DNA from: an uncultured Colwellia sp.
GTDB taxonomy: Bacteria > Pseudomonadota > Gammaproteobacteria > Enterobacterales > Alteromonadaceae
Assembly: GCA_913020705.1 (NCBI GenBank)
Contig: CAJWBY010000168.1
Coordinates: forward strand, 1 to 9,241
Length of the DNA: 9,241 nucleotides
Direction: 5' to 3'
Shown: positions 1 through 6,146 of the stretch, piece by piece
How the letters are laid out: each line of letters starts with the position of its first letter
How positions within the stretch are numbered: position 1 is the first letter of the stretch
Position numbers and translations under genes: made by a program
The notes under the pieces: model-generated
Told to the model about the DNA's origin: nothing
Seen by the model: the letters and a program-made list of their open reading frames with translations, nothing else
Databases searched by the model: none

Positions 1-1
1 A

Positions 2-274
2 CGTGAAACTGCTCGTATGGTTGTTCGTCAACCATTAGAGTTAGTTGAAATGTTAGAAAAGTTTGACTTCAACATCTCTGTAGTAGGCGGTGGTATTTCT
101 GGTCAAGCTGGCGCAATTCGTCACGGTATTACTCGTGCATTAATGGAGTTCGATGAAACTTTACGTAGTTCTCTACGTGTAGCTGGTTTCGTAACTCGTG
201 ATGCTCGTAAAGTTGAACGTAAGAAAGTTGGTTTACACAAGGCTCGTAAAAAGCCACAATTTTCAAAACGTTAA
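2..274 (+). CDS. rpsI: 30S ribosomal protein S9 (3' part, start outside window)
   Basis: This is the C-terminal 90 residues of ribosomal protein S9, a small-subunit protein whose C-terminal tail reaches the P-site tRNA. The reading frame is open from base 2, and by comparison with the 130-residue E. coli protein as I remember it, the first visible residue corresponds to about Arg41. Recognisable family blocks are [16 protein letters not shown] at the start, [19 protein letters not shown] in the middle, [17 protein letters not shown], and the very conserved basic tail ending in PQFSKR. The Met at base 17 is internal, not the start. In this group rpsI normally follows rplM, which would lie just upstream of the window. 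An intrinsic terminator follows 20 bases after the stop codon, separating it from the bc1 operon. Confidence 0.98.
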   Translation, partial: RETARMVVRQPLELVEMLEKFDFNISVVGGGISGQAGAIRHGITRALMEFDETLRSSLRVAGFVTRDARKVERKKVGLHKARKKPQFSKR

Positions 275-294
275 TATTTACCTTATACGTTTTC

Positions 295-322
295 AAAAAA
301 CCGACATTATGTCGGTTTTTTT
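295..322 (+). terminator. Intrinsic terminator of rpsI
   Basis: A six-base-pair GC-rich stem (CCGACA at 301-306 with TGTCGG at 310-315, loop TTA) is flanked by A6 at 295-300 and T7 at 316-322. The A and T tracts can extend the stem. It sits 20 bases after the rpsI stop codon, and its A-tract would give some activity in the reverse direction. Confidence 0.92.
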
Positions 323-555
323 ATACCTGCTATTTAGAAAAACGGGTAAAAACAGTGTTTTTGTTCTACGCTAGTACATAGATTCATGCTGAAACGTAAA
401 AAACACTCCATATGAAAGGTCTTATCCTTTTTATAAAACAAGTAAATATAAACTGTTTTTTTATCGAATTTATTTAAATAATAATCTTTCGTATTTAGCT
501 TGAGTACGAATTTGGTAAAGTCAGTAAAATATAGATATATAACTGATGTTTCTCT

Positions 556-573
556 TTTTTTACTTGTAAAAAA
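556..573. repeat. Inverted repeat overlapping the putative petABC -35 box
   Basis: Arms TTTTTTAC (556-563) and GTAAAAAA (566-573) are perfect reverse complements around a TT centre. The right arm covers part of the -35 box, a position suited to a repressor operator, but the low complexity of the arms means chance is a serious alternative. Confidence 0.4.
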
Positions 574-592
574 GTGTGTATTTCTTTATTAT
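564..592 (+). promoter_or_regulatory. Candidate sigma70 promoter for petABC
   Basis: A -35 box TTGTAA (564-569, 4/6 matches to consensus) and a -10 box TATTAT (587-592, 5/6) are separated by the ideal 17 bases. Transcription would start near 599, giving a leader of about 115 bases before petA. The AT-richness of the region makes chance matches common, so this is only the best of several candidates. Confidence 0.45.
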
Positions 593-641
593 CAGAAAAA
601 TTTTTTGTCGCAAGTTTGGGCAAACAATTGGAAAGTATTTA

Positions 642-667
642 CTCACATGCTTGTAAAAGGATGTGAG
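642..667 (+). repeat. Hairpin in the petA leader
   Basis: CTCACAT (642-648) pairs with ATGTGAG (661-667) around a 12-base loop. If transcription starts near 599, this stem lies in the 5' leader, about 47 bases before the petA start codon. No T-run follows, so it is not a terminator; a role in mRNA stability or translation is inference. Confidence 0.45.
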
Positions 668-682
668 AATAATAATTCGAAT

Positions 683-695
683 TTGTTTGAAACAA
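683..695. repeat. 13-base palindrome just upstream of petA ribosome binding site
   Basis: TTGTTT (683-688) and AAACAA (690-695) are perfect reverse complements around a single G. It lies 8 bases before the GGAG ribosome binding site (704-707) of petA. It could be an operator or a small RNA stem, but I do not recognise the motif as a known regulator's site. Confidence 0.35.
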
Positions 696-714
696 TGTTA
701 TTTGGAGATTTTGA

Positions 715-1305
715 ATGAGCAATGCGCCCGTGAATAACGGCCGTCGACGCTTTTTAACTGCAGCTACTTCGGTAGTGGGCGGTGTTGGTGTTGTCGGTTT
801 GGCTGTGCCTTTCATTGGATCTTGGAACCCTAGTGCTAAAGCGAAAGCTGCTGGTGCTCCGGTTGAAGTCAATGTAAGTAAATTAGAACCTGGTCAATTA
901 ATCCGCGCTGAATGGCGAGGAAAACCTGTTTATGTCGTTCGTAGAACAGAAGAAGTTTTGTCTACATTAGCTGCACATGACGATCAATTGAAAGACCCTG
1001 GTTCTTCAGTACCACAACAACCTGTTTATGCAACGAATGCATATCGATCAATTAATCCTGAGATTTTGGTTGCATTAGGCGTTTGTACTCACTTAGGTTG
1101 TGCTCCTACTCACCACAAAGGTGATTTTGAACAACACGTTTCAGGCGTTAAAGACGGTTTCTTTTGTCCATGTCACGGTTCTAAATTTGATATGGCAGGT
1201 CGTGTTTTTCAAAGTGTACCTGCTCCAACAAACTTAGTTGTTCCAGAGCACTCTTTCCCAACTGATGGCACATTGCTTATCGGTATAAGTCCAGGAGAAG
1301 CATAA
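715..1305 (+). CDS. petA: Ubiquinol-cytochrome c reductase iron-sulfur (Rieske) subunit
   Basis: This 196-residue protein is the Rieske 2Fe-2S subunit of cytochrome bc1, which takes one electron from quinol at the Qo site and passes it to cytochrome c1. A twin-arginine export motif, GRRRFLT (residues 9-15), leads into a hydrophobic, glycine- and valine-rich segment (about 16-35) that serves as the uncleaved membrane anchor. The cluster boxes are both intact: CTHLGC (124-129) and CPCHGS (151-156). Cys124, His126, Cys151 and His154 are the expected ligands, and Cys129-Cys153 the expected disulfide. The start ATG at 715 has a good GGAG site seven bases upstream. The stop codon overlaps the petB start by one base (TAATG), so the two are translationally coupled. 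Length and motifs are normal for the proteobacterial family. Confidence 0.98.
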   Translation: MSNAPVNNGRRRFLTAATSVVGGVGVVGLAVPFIGSWNPSAKAKAAGAPVEVNVSKLEPGQLIRAEWRGKPVYVVRRTEEVLSTLAAHDDQLKDPGSSVPQQPVYATNAYRSINPEILVALGVCTHLGCAPTHHKGDFEQHVSGVKDGFFCPCHGSKFDMAGRVFQSVPAPTNLVVPEHSFPTDGTLLIGISPGEA

Positions 1306-2570
1306 TGATTGCAAATTTTATGGCTTGGATAGAAAAACGTTTACCGCTAATGGATGCGATGAACAAGCATGCTGCACAATATCCTGCACCCAAAAACTTT
1401 AACTTTTGGTATGTTTTCGGAATTTTAGCTTCTGTAGTTTTAGTTAACCAAATTGTTACTGGTATTTGGTTAACAATGAGTTATGAGCCTTCTGGAGAAG
1501 GTGCATTTGCTTCAATCGAATACATTATGCGTGATGTAGATTACGGTTGGTTATTACGTTATATGCATTCAACGGGCGCGTCAGCGTTTTTCATTGTTGT
1601 TTATATGCATATGTTCCGCGGCATGATGTATGGTTCATACCAAAAACCTCGTGAGTTACTTTGGATATTCGGTATGTTGATATTCTTAGTACTTATGGCT
1701 GAAGCCTTTATGGGTTACTTATTACCTTGGGGTAATATGTCGTATTGGGGTGCACAGGTTATTATCTCTCTTTTCGGTGCTATTCCTTTTGTTGGTGAAG
1801 AATTAACAATTTGGATCAAAGGTGATTATGTTATCTCTGGTGCTACCTTAAATCGTTTCTTTGCTTTACATGTTATTGCTTTACCACTTGTTCTTGTTAT
1901 TTTAGTGTTTTTACATATTTTAGCCCTTCATGAAGTAGGCTCTAATAACCCTGAAGGTACTGATATTAAGAAGAAAAAAGGTAGTGTTAAACCTGAAGAA
2001 TTAAGTAAGTTTACATTCCACAAACAGTATTCAGAAAAATACGATATTGTTGATGCGATACCATTTCACCCTTATTACACAGTAAAAGATTTAGTGGCAG
2101 TTGTTATTTTCTTAATTGGTTTTTGTTGGGTATTATTTTTTGCTCCAGAAGGTGGCGGTTACTTTATCGAAGCGCCGAATTTTGAACCTGCTAATAACTT
2201 AAAGACTCCTGAACATATTGTACCTGTTTGGTACTTTGGACCATTTTTCACTATTTTGCGTGTTGTACCTGATAAGTTACTTGGTATGATCACCATGTTT
2301 GCGGCTATTGGCGTACTATTTGCTCTACCTTGGTTTGACCGAGGAACGGTTAAATCTCTGCGTTTCCGTAGTAAAGCACATATGATTAACCTTACTCAGT
2401 TTGCTATTTGTTTTATCGTTCTAGGTGTTTTAGGTACAATGCCAGGAACTGATTTAGCTAACTTTATTGGTCGTATTGCAACACTCGGTTATTTCGGTTT
2501 CTTTGTAGCCATTTGGTTCTACAGCAAGAACGAGAAAACCAAGCCAGTTCCAGAGAGGGTATCAGGATAA
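1305..2570 (+). CDS. petB: Cytochrome b subunit of the cytochrome bc1 complex
   Basis: At 421 residues this is full-length cytochrome b (the mitochondrial-type fused form, not split b6/subunit IV), an eight-helix inner-membrane protein carrying hemes bL and bH and both quinone sites. Heme ligands are His88 and His102 in helix B and His189 and His204 in helix D, so the helix-D pair is separated by 14 residues, as I recall for other gammaproteobacteria, rather than 13 as in mitochondria. The Qo motif is PVWY (307-310) in place of mitochondrial PEWY, with TPEH just before it; I recall PVWY as usual for beta/gammaproteobacteria. The cytoplasmic loop between helices D and E (about 209-258) is long and charged, with a KKKK run at 222-225. 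The start is supported by AGGAG at 1293-1297. It overlaps petA and petC by one base each. Confidence 0.98.
   Translation: MIANFMAWIEKRLPLMDAMNKHAAQYPAPKNFNFWYVFGILASVVLVNQIVTGIWLTMSYEPSGEGAFASIEYIMRDVDYGWLLRYMHSTGASAFFIVVYMHMFRGMMYGSYQKPRELLWIFGMLIFLVLMAEAFMGYLLPWGNMSYWGAQVIISLFGAIPFVGEELTIWIKGDYVISGATLNRFFALHVIALPLVLVILVFLHILALHEVGSNNPEGTDIKKKKGSVKPEELSKFTFHKQYSEKYDIVDAIPFHPYYTVKDLVAVVIFLIGFCWVLFFAPEGGGYFIEAPNFEPANNLKTPEHIVPVWYFGPFFTILRVVPDKLLGMITMFAAIGVLFALPWFDRGTVKSLRFRSKAHMINLTQFAICFIVLGVLGTMPGTDLANFIGRIATLGYFGFFVAIWFYSKNEKTKPVPERVSG
2552..2559 (+). promoter_or_regulatory. petC ribosome binding site inside petB
   Basis: AGAGAGGG, 10 bases before the petC ATG, supplies the Shine-Dalgarno sequence and favours the start at 2570 over the longer open frame from 2513. 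It spells petB codons for Glu417-Arg418 using AGG, an arginine codon otherwise scarce in the plus-strand genes here. Confidence 0.6.
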
Positions 2571-3268
2571 TGAAAAAGTTTATTTTAGCTTTATTAGCTG
2601 TTGTACCTATGCTGGCATTAGCTGCAGGTCCAAGTGTAAATCTAGACAAAGCCAATAACGATTTATCAGATAAAGAATCGTTGAAACGTGGTTTTGAGTC
2701 ATACATTAACTACTGTTTAGGTTGTCACCAATTACAGTACCAACGTTATAATCGTACATTCGAAGATTTAGGTATTAGCGAAGCAGACGGCGTAGCCAAT
2801 TATATGTATACCGGTAAGAAAGCCGGTGATCATATTACCAATACGATGCCTGCAAAAGAAGCCGCTAAGTGGTTCGGTAGCGCGCCACCTGACTTAACGT
2901 TAGAAGCGCGTTTACGTAGTCCTGATTGGATATACACTTATCTGCGTTCTTTCTATGTTGATCCTAACCGTCCATTTGGCGTTAACAATACGGTATTCAA
3001 AGACGTAGGTATGCCACACGTTTTACAAAGTTTACAAGGTGTTCGTACTATGGATGAACACGGTAACCTAAGTGAAGCAACTGGCGGTTCTATGACTGCT
3101 GAAGAATATGATGCTTTTGCTCGTGACTTATCAAACTTTTTAGAATACACCGGTGAGCCGAGTAAGCTTAAAAGACAAGCAATGGGTTATTGGGTGATAG
3201 GTTTCTTATTTATTTTCCTCATTTTTGCTTATTTACTTAAAGTTGAATATTGGAAAGATGTACATTAA
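2570..3268 (+). CDS. petC: Cytochrome c1 subunit of the cytochrome bc1 complex
   Basis: This 232-residue protein is cytochrome c1, the periplasmic c-type heme subunit that accepts electrons from the Rieske protein. Starting at the ATG overlapping the petB stop gives a clean Sec signal peptide (MKKF, then hydrophobic residues, cleavage near Ala18-Ala19). An upstream ATG at 2513 would add 19 charged residues within petB and spoil this. A single heme site CLGCH occupies residues 49-53. Met175 in GGSMTAEEYDAFARDLSNFL is the likely axial ligand by alignment with mitochondrial c1, and GMPHVL (147-152) is another family block. A C-terminal helix (about 206-223) anchors it in the inner membrane, followed by a short basic/acidic cytoplasmic tail. 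Only one CxxCH is present, so this is a mono-heme c1. Two hairpins follow the gene. Confidence 0.98.
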   Translation: MKKFILALLAVVPMLALAAGPSVNLDKANNDLSDKESLKRGFESYINYCLGCHQLQYQRYNRTFEDLGISEADGVANYMYTGKKAGDHITNTMPAKEAAKWFGSAPPDLTLEARLRSPDWIYTYLRSFYVDPNRPFGVNNTVFKDVGMPHVLQSLQGVRTMDEHGNLSEATGGSMTAEEYDAFARDLSNFLEYTGEPSKLKRQAMGYWVIGFLFIFLIFAYLLKVEYWKDVH

Positions 3269-3282
3269 CAAATAGTGTTAAT
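3264..3282 (+). repeat. Hairpin at the petC stop codon
   Basis: ATTAACA (3264-3270) pairs with TGTTAAT (3276-3282) around a 5-base loop, and the petC TAA lies in the left arm. There is no T-run. It may protect the 3' end of the petABC message; this is inference. Confidence 0.4.
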
Positions 3283-3300
3283 TTACAGCGTTTTATTTCT

Positions 3301-3331
3301 GGGGGGCTTTGGCCCCCTTTATTAGTTTTTT
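3301..3331 (+). terminator. Probable terminator or attenuator between petC and sspA
   Basis: A very GC-rich stem (GGGGGC at 3302-3307 with GGCCCC-side bases 3312-3317, loop TTTG) is followed by TTT, then ATTAG and T6 (3326-3331). The T-tract is interrupted, so termination may be partial. It lies 32 bases after the petC stop and just before the sspA ribosome binding site, so read-through could feed sspAB. Confidence 0.6.
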
Positions 3332-3354
3332 ATTAAAGATTTTTTGGAGGCATT

Positions 3355-3993
3355 ATGGCCGTAGCAGCAAACAAGCGTTCAGTGATGAATTTGTATTCTC
3401 ACGCTGATGATATGTATAGTCATCAAACTCGCATCGTACTCGCTGAAAAAGGTGTTGGCGTTGATATTCACTTAGTTGATTTAGCTAACTTACCTGAAGA
3501 TTTATTAGACCTAAATCCTTATGGAACAGTGCCAACGTTAATTGACCGTGAATTAGCATTATACGAAGCATCAATTATTATTGAATATTTAGATGAACGT
3601 TTCCCTCATCCACCATTAATGCCAGTTTACCCTGTATCACGTGGCCGTAGCCGTTTGATGATGCATCGTGTTGAGCAAGATTGGTATAGCCTTGCAAAAA
3701 TCATTTTAAATGGTCCAGCAGATGCAGCTGCTAAAGCGCGTCAAGAACTTAAAGAAAGCTTATTAAGTGTTGCTCCAATTTTAAATGAAGCACCATACTT
3801 TATGAGTGAAGAGTTCAGTTTAGTCGATTGTTACTTAGCACCATTGTTATGGCGTCTACCTGTTTTAGGCATTGAACTTGATGGTGAAGGCTCTAAAGAG
3901 TTTAAAGGTTATATGTTGAAATTATTCGAACGTGAATCATTTCAAGCATCATTAACTGAAGATGAACGTGAAATACGTTTAGGTATGTTTTAG
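3355..3993 (+). CDS. sspA: Stringent starvation protein A
   Basis: SspA is a glutathione-S-transferase-fold protein that binds RNA polymerase and modulates transcription in stationary phase and stress in E. coli; it is not thought to be an active transferase. At 212 residues it matches the E. coli protein in length and from the first residues (MAVAANKRSVM). The N-terminal thioredoxin-like half runs to about residue 82, and the helical half follows. The surface segment FPHPPLMPVYP is intact, with Pro84-His85-Pro86, the pocket residues reported as needed for activity in E. coli, at the same positions. FSLVDCYLAPLLWRLP (154-169) is another family block. The start has a strong GGAGG at 3346-3350, though only four bases from the ATG. 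It is followed four bases later by sspB, as in other gammaproteobacteria. No clear promoter of its own was found. Confidence 0.98.
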   Translation: MAVAANKRSVMNLYSHADDMYSHQTRIVLAEKGVGVDIHLVDLANLPEDLLDLNPYGTVPTLIDRELALYEASIIIEYLDERFPHPPLMPVYPVSRGRSRLMMHRVEQDWYSLAKIILNGPADAAAKARQELKESLLSVAPILNEAPYFMSEEFSLVDCYLAPLLWRLPVLGIELDGEGSKEFKGYMLKLFERESFQASLTEDEREIRLGMF

Positions 3994-3997
3994 TCTA

Positions 3998-4468
3998 ATG
4001 TCTTCTGATATGACTTCTAATAAGCCCTATATTATTAGGGCTTTTTATCAGTGGATTTCTGATAATCAGCTTACGCCATATATTGCAGTAGATGTTAATG
4101 TTTACGGTGTAATAGTGCCAATGGCCTATGTTACAGACGGACAAATAGTGCTGAATGTTTCAATGTCTGCTGTTGGTTCTATTTCTCTTGCTGATAATGC
4201 CATTGAGCTTAGCGCTCGTTTTGGCGGTAAGCTTGAGCATATTACTGTACCGTACGGTGCGATAGCAGCTATTTATGCGAAAGAAAATGGCGCAGGTACA
4301 TCGTTAGCTATTGAGCATCCTGAACCTGAAAAAAGCGAAGACATAAGCCCTGTTAAGCCAATTGGATTATCAAGTGTAGAATCAGATAACATAAATACTG
4401 AAAAGTCTTTGCCTAAAAAAGGCGCACAGAAAGCAAAAGGTAAACCTAGCTTAAAAGTAATTAAGTAA
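3998..4468 (+). CDS. sspB: ClpXP protease specificity-enhancing factor SspB
   Basis: SspB tethers ssrA-tagged proteins, and some others, to ClpXP for degradation. The folded tag-binding domain covers about residues 8-115, recognised by KPYIIRAFYQWISDNQLTPY (9-28), VPMAYV, DGQIVLN, ARFGG and IYAKENGAGT. A flexible linker follows (about 106-145). The protein ends in the ClpX-binding tail KGKPSLKVIK (147-156), whose last five residues correspond to the LRVVK end of E. coli SspB. The start could be ATG 3998 or, four codons in, ATG 4010; neither has a good ribosome binding site, so coupling to the sspA stop four bases upstream is likely. A terminator-like hairpin lies within codons 9-17 (see separate entry). 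At 156 residues it is close to the usual 160-165. Confidence 0.96.
   Translation: MSSDMTSNKPYIIRAFYQWISDNQLTPYIAVDVNVYGVIVPMAYVTDGQIVLNVSMSAVGSISLADNAIELSARFGGKLEHITVPYGAIAAIYAKENGAGTSLAIEHPEPEKSEDISPVKPIGLSSVESDNINTEKSLPKKGAQKAKGKPSLKVIK
4022..4046 (+). promoter_or_regulatory. Terminator-like hairpin within the 5' end of sspB
   Basis: AAGCCCTA (4022-4029) pairs perfectly with TAGGGCTT (4036-4043) around a 6-base loop, and a T5 run (4042-4046) follows the GC core. It lies 28 bases after the sspA stop, where an sspA terminator would be expected, yet it is inside the sspB reading frame. The right arm uses the scarce arginine codon AGG for the conserved Arg14. It could lower sspB expression relative to sspA by partial termination, or block ribosomes near the start. 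Function is inferred. Confidence 0.5.
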
Positions 4469-4523
4469 ATAAATTCATCACGCTATTTAATATGCGATGA
4501 AATTATTTACCTAGTAGACTTAC

Positions 4524-4562
4524 AAAAAAGCCTCACTAATATTAATTAGTGAGGCTTTTTTT
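4524..4562. terminator. Bidirectional intrinsic terminator between sspB and dolP
   Basis: An 11-base-pair stem (GCCTCACTAAT at 4530-4540 with ATTAGTGAGGC at 4545-4555, loop ATTA) is flanked by A6 (4524-4529) and T7 (4556-4562). It lies between convergent genes, 55 bases after sspB and 20 bases after the dolP stop, and should work for both. A weaker bulged stem (4474-4501) precedes it. Confidence 0.95.
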
Positions 4563-4582
4563 AATGCAAATTTTGATGTGTT

Positions 4583-5152
4583 TTAAATGTACTCAAAAAT
4601 TTTGAATACACGATTAACACCACTTACATTACGCGCAATGTTTACCGCTTCATTGGCTTGGGCTTCAGTAACTAAACCCATCAAGAATACTTCACCATTC
4701 TCTGTAACGACCTTAATATTAGTAGCATCAAGTTCATCACTACCAAAAAGAGCCGTTTTAACTTTTGAGGTTAACCAAATATCATTACTTCGTGTCGTTA
4801 TCGACGTCGTATTACTGATGCGAATTTGATTATGTAACTGTATTATCAGACCAACTTCATTAATTGACTTGATCGCTAAATCGCGTAGATAGGTATTAGG
4901 TGCTTGCCCTATAACTAATACACTACCGTTAACACTGATAACTTGTAGGTTAGCATTGTCATCTAAGGCTTCATGCTGTGAAAGCTTCGCATAAGCTTCA
5001 AATTCAATCTTTTGATCATCCATCTGCGTGCCAATACTGCGTTCATCGGTAGCAGCAGATGCACCGCCAATAATGGTAACTACAGCTGCAGCAACACACC
5101 CTTGTAATAACAAAACAGCGCTGAGGGTTAATAATAAATTAGTCGAACGCAT
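4583..5152 (-). CDS. dolP: Outer-membrane BON-domain lipoprotein DolP (YraP)
   Basis: DolP is a periplasm-facing outer-membrane lipoprotein that binds anionic phospholipid, gathers at the division site and supports envelope integrity in enterobacteria. From the chosen start the protein has 189 residues, with a hydrophobic signal and lipobox LQGC placing the lipidated Cys at residue 19, exactly as I recall for E. coli. Two BON domains follow (about 46-114 and 124-189). ATDERSIGTQMDD (35-46), Trp126 in NDIWLTSKV (the membrane-contacting Trp of the second BON domain) and ENGEVFLMGLVTE (151-163) are conserved. The frame stays open to 5188, with alternative ATGs at 5164 and 5188, but those add residues before the signal and overlap diaA. 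The chosen ATG follows the diaA stop by one base, with a weak GAG upstream. It is the last gene of the lpoA operon. Confidence 0.95.
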   Translation of the reverse strand: MRSTNLLLTLSAVLLLQGCVAAAVVTIIGGASAATDERSIGTQMDDQKIEFEAYAKLSQHEALDDNANLQVISVNGSVLVIGQAPNTYLRDLAIKSINEVGLIIQLHNQIRISNTTSITTRSNDIWLTSKVKTALFGSDELDATNIKVVTENGEVFLMGLVTEAQANEAVNIARNVSGVNRVFKIFEYI

Positions 5153-5153
5153 A

Positions 5154-5762
<609 letters not shown>

Positions 5763-5771
5763 TTATTTTTT

Positions 5772-6146
5772 CTAGAAGGCATTTTTTAGCCAGGTAATAT
5801 CAAGATTGTTTATATTACCTTGTAAGGCAACAACATCAAATCGACATGAGGTATTATATTCGTTTAAACCACATTGTTGCAGATAAAATGCGGCTGTTTT
5901 CCTAATTTTTTGCTGTTTTTGTTCGGAAATAGCTGAAATAGCACCACCAAACAGCTCAGAAGAGCGATATTTAACTTCTATGAAGACGAAAGTTTCATCC
6001 TCTTTCATGATTATGTCAATTTCGCCCATCCGGCTATGACGATTTTTATCCTGTAGAATTAAGCCTTTTTTAACAAGATAGTTAACAGCAAAAGTTTCAG
6101 TAACGTTACCTGTTTCTCGTGTTGAAAGCTTTTTAGTCCATAGCAA
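5772..6146 (-). CDS. yraN: UPF0102 family protein YraN
   Basis: YraN is a small, widely conserved protein with a restriction-endonuclease-like fold; its exact role is not settled, though DNA processing has been suggested from the fold. Of its 124 residues, the recognisable blocks are TGNVTETFAVNYLVKKG (12-28), GEIDIIMKED (41-50), VFIEVKYR (54-61), SEQKQQKI (74-81) and CRFDVVA (101-107). Asp44 and the Glu57-Val58-Lys59 triplet form the putative nuclease-type metal site. The start is a TTG: no ATG or GTG fits the N-terminus in frame, and AAGG sits nine bases upstream. The gene overlaps the 3' end of lpoA by 14 bases, so translation is probably coupled. The lpoA-yraN-diaA-dolP order is the same as in E. 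coli. Confidence 0.93.
   Translation of the reverse strand: MLWTKKLSTRETGNVTETFAVNYLVKKGLILQDKNRHSRMGEIDIIMKEDETFVFIEVKYRSSELFGGAISAISEQKQQKIRKTAAFYLQQCGLNEYNTSCRFDVVALQGNINNLDITWLKNAF

Larger units (their letters stand above)
323..714 (+). other. Non-coding petABC upstream region (392 bp)
   Basis: This very AT-rich stretch lies between the rpsI terminator and petA. I see no convincing gene in it. An open frame from a TTG at 500 to 718 has no ribosome binding site and no recognisable protein sequence. The region holds a promoter candidate at 564-592, a near-perfect dyad over its -35 box (556-573), a hairpin at 642-667, a 13-base palindrome at 683-695, and weak A/T-rich stem-loops at 348-362 and 415-430. 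No tRNA or known riboswitch is evident. The length is long for a simple intergenic gap, which suggests regulation of the bc1 operon or an unrecognised small RNA; both are inferences. Confidence 0.6.

Noticed and set aside
500..718. 72-codon open frame between rpsI and petA, starting with TTG and ending across the petA start
   Set aside because: It has no ribosome binding site, unfamiliar low-complexity composition, spans the hairpin and palindrome, and overlaps the well-supported petA start; most likely chance.
639..872. Minus-strand open frame over the petA start
   Set aside because: It is antisense to the Rieske N-terminal coding region, which is unambiguous; a shadow frame.
2513..2569. 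Upstream extension of petC to an ATG inside petB
   Set aside because: It would put 19 charged residues before a clean signal peptide; the ATG at 2570 overlapping the petB stop fits the operon pattern and the family.
4587..4829. Plus-strand open frame opposite dolP
   Set aside because: It is antisense to a strongly recognised BON-domain gene and has no recognisable family features.
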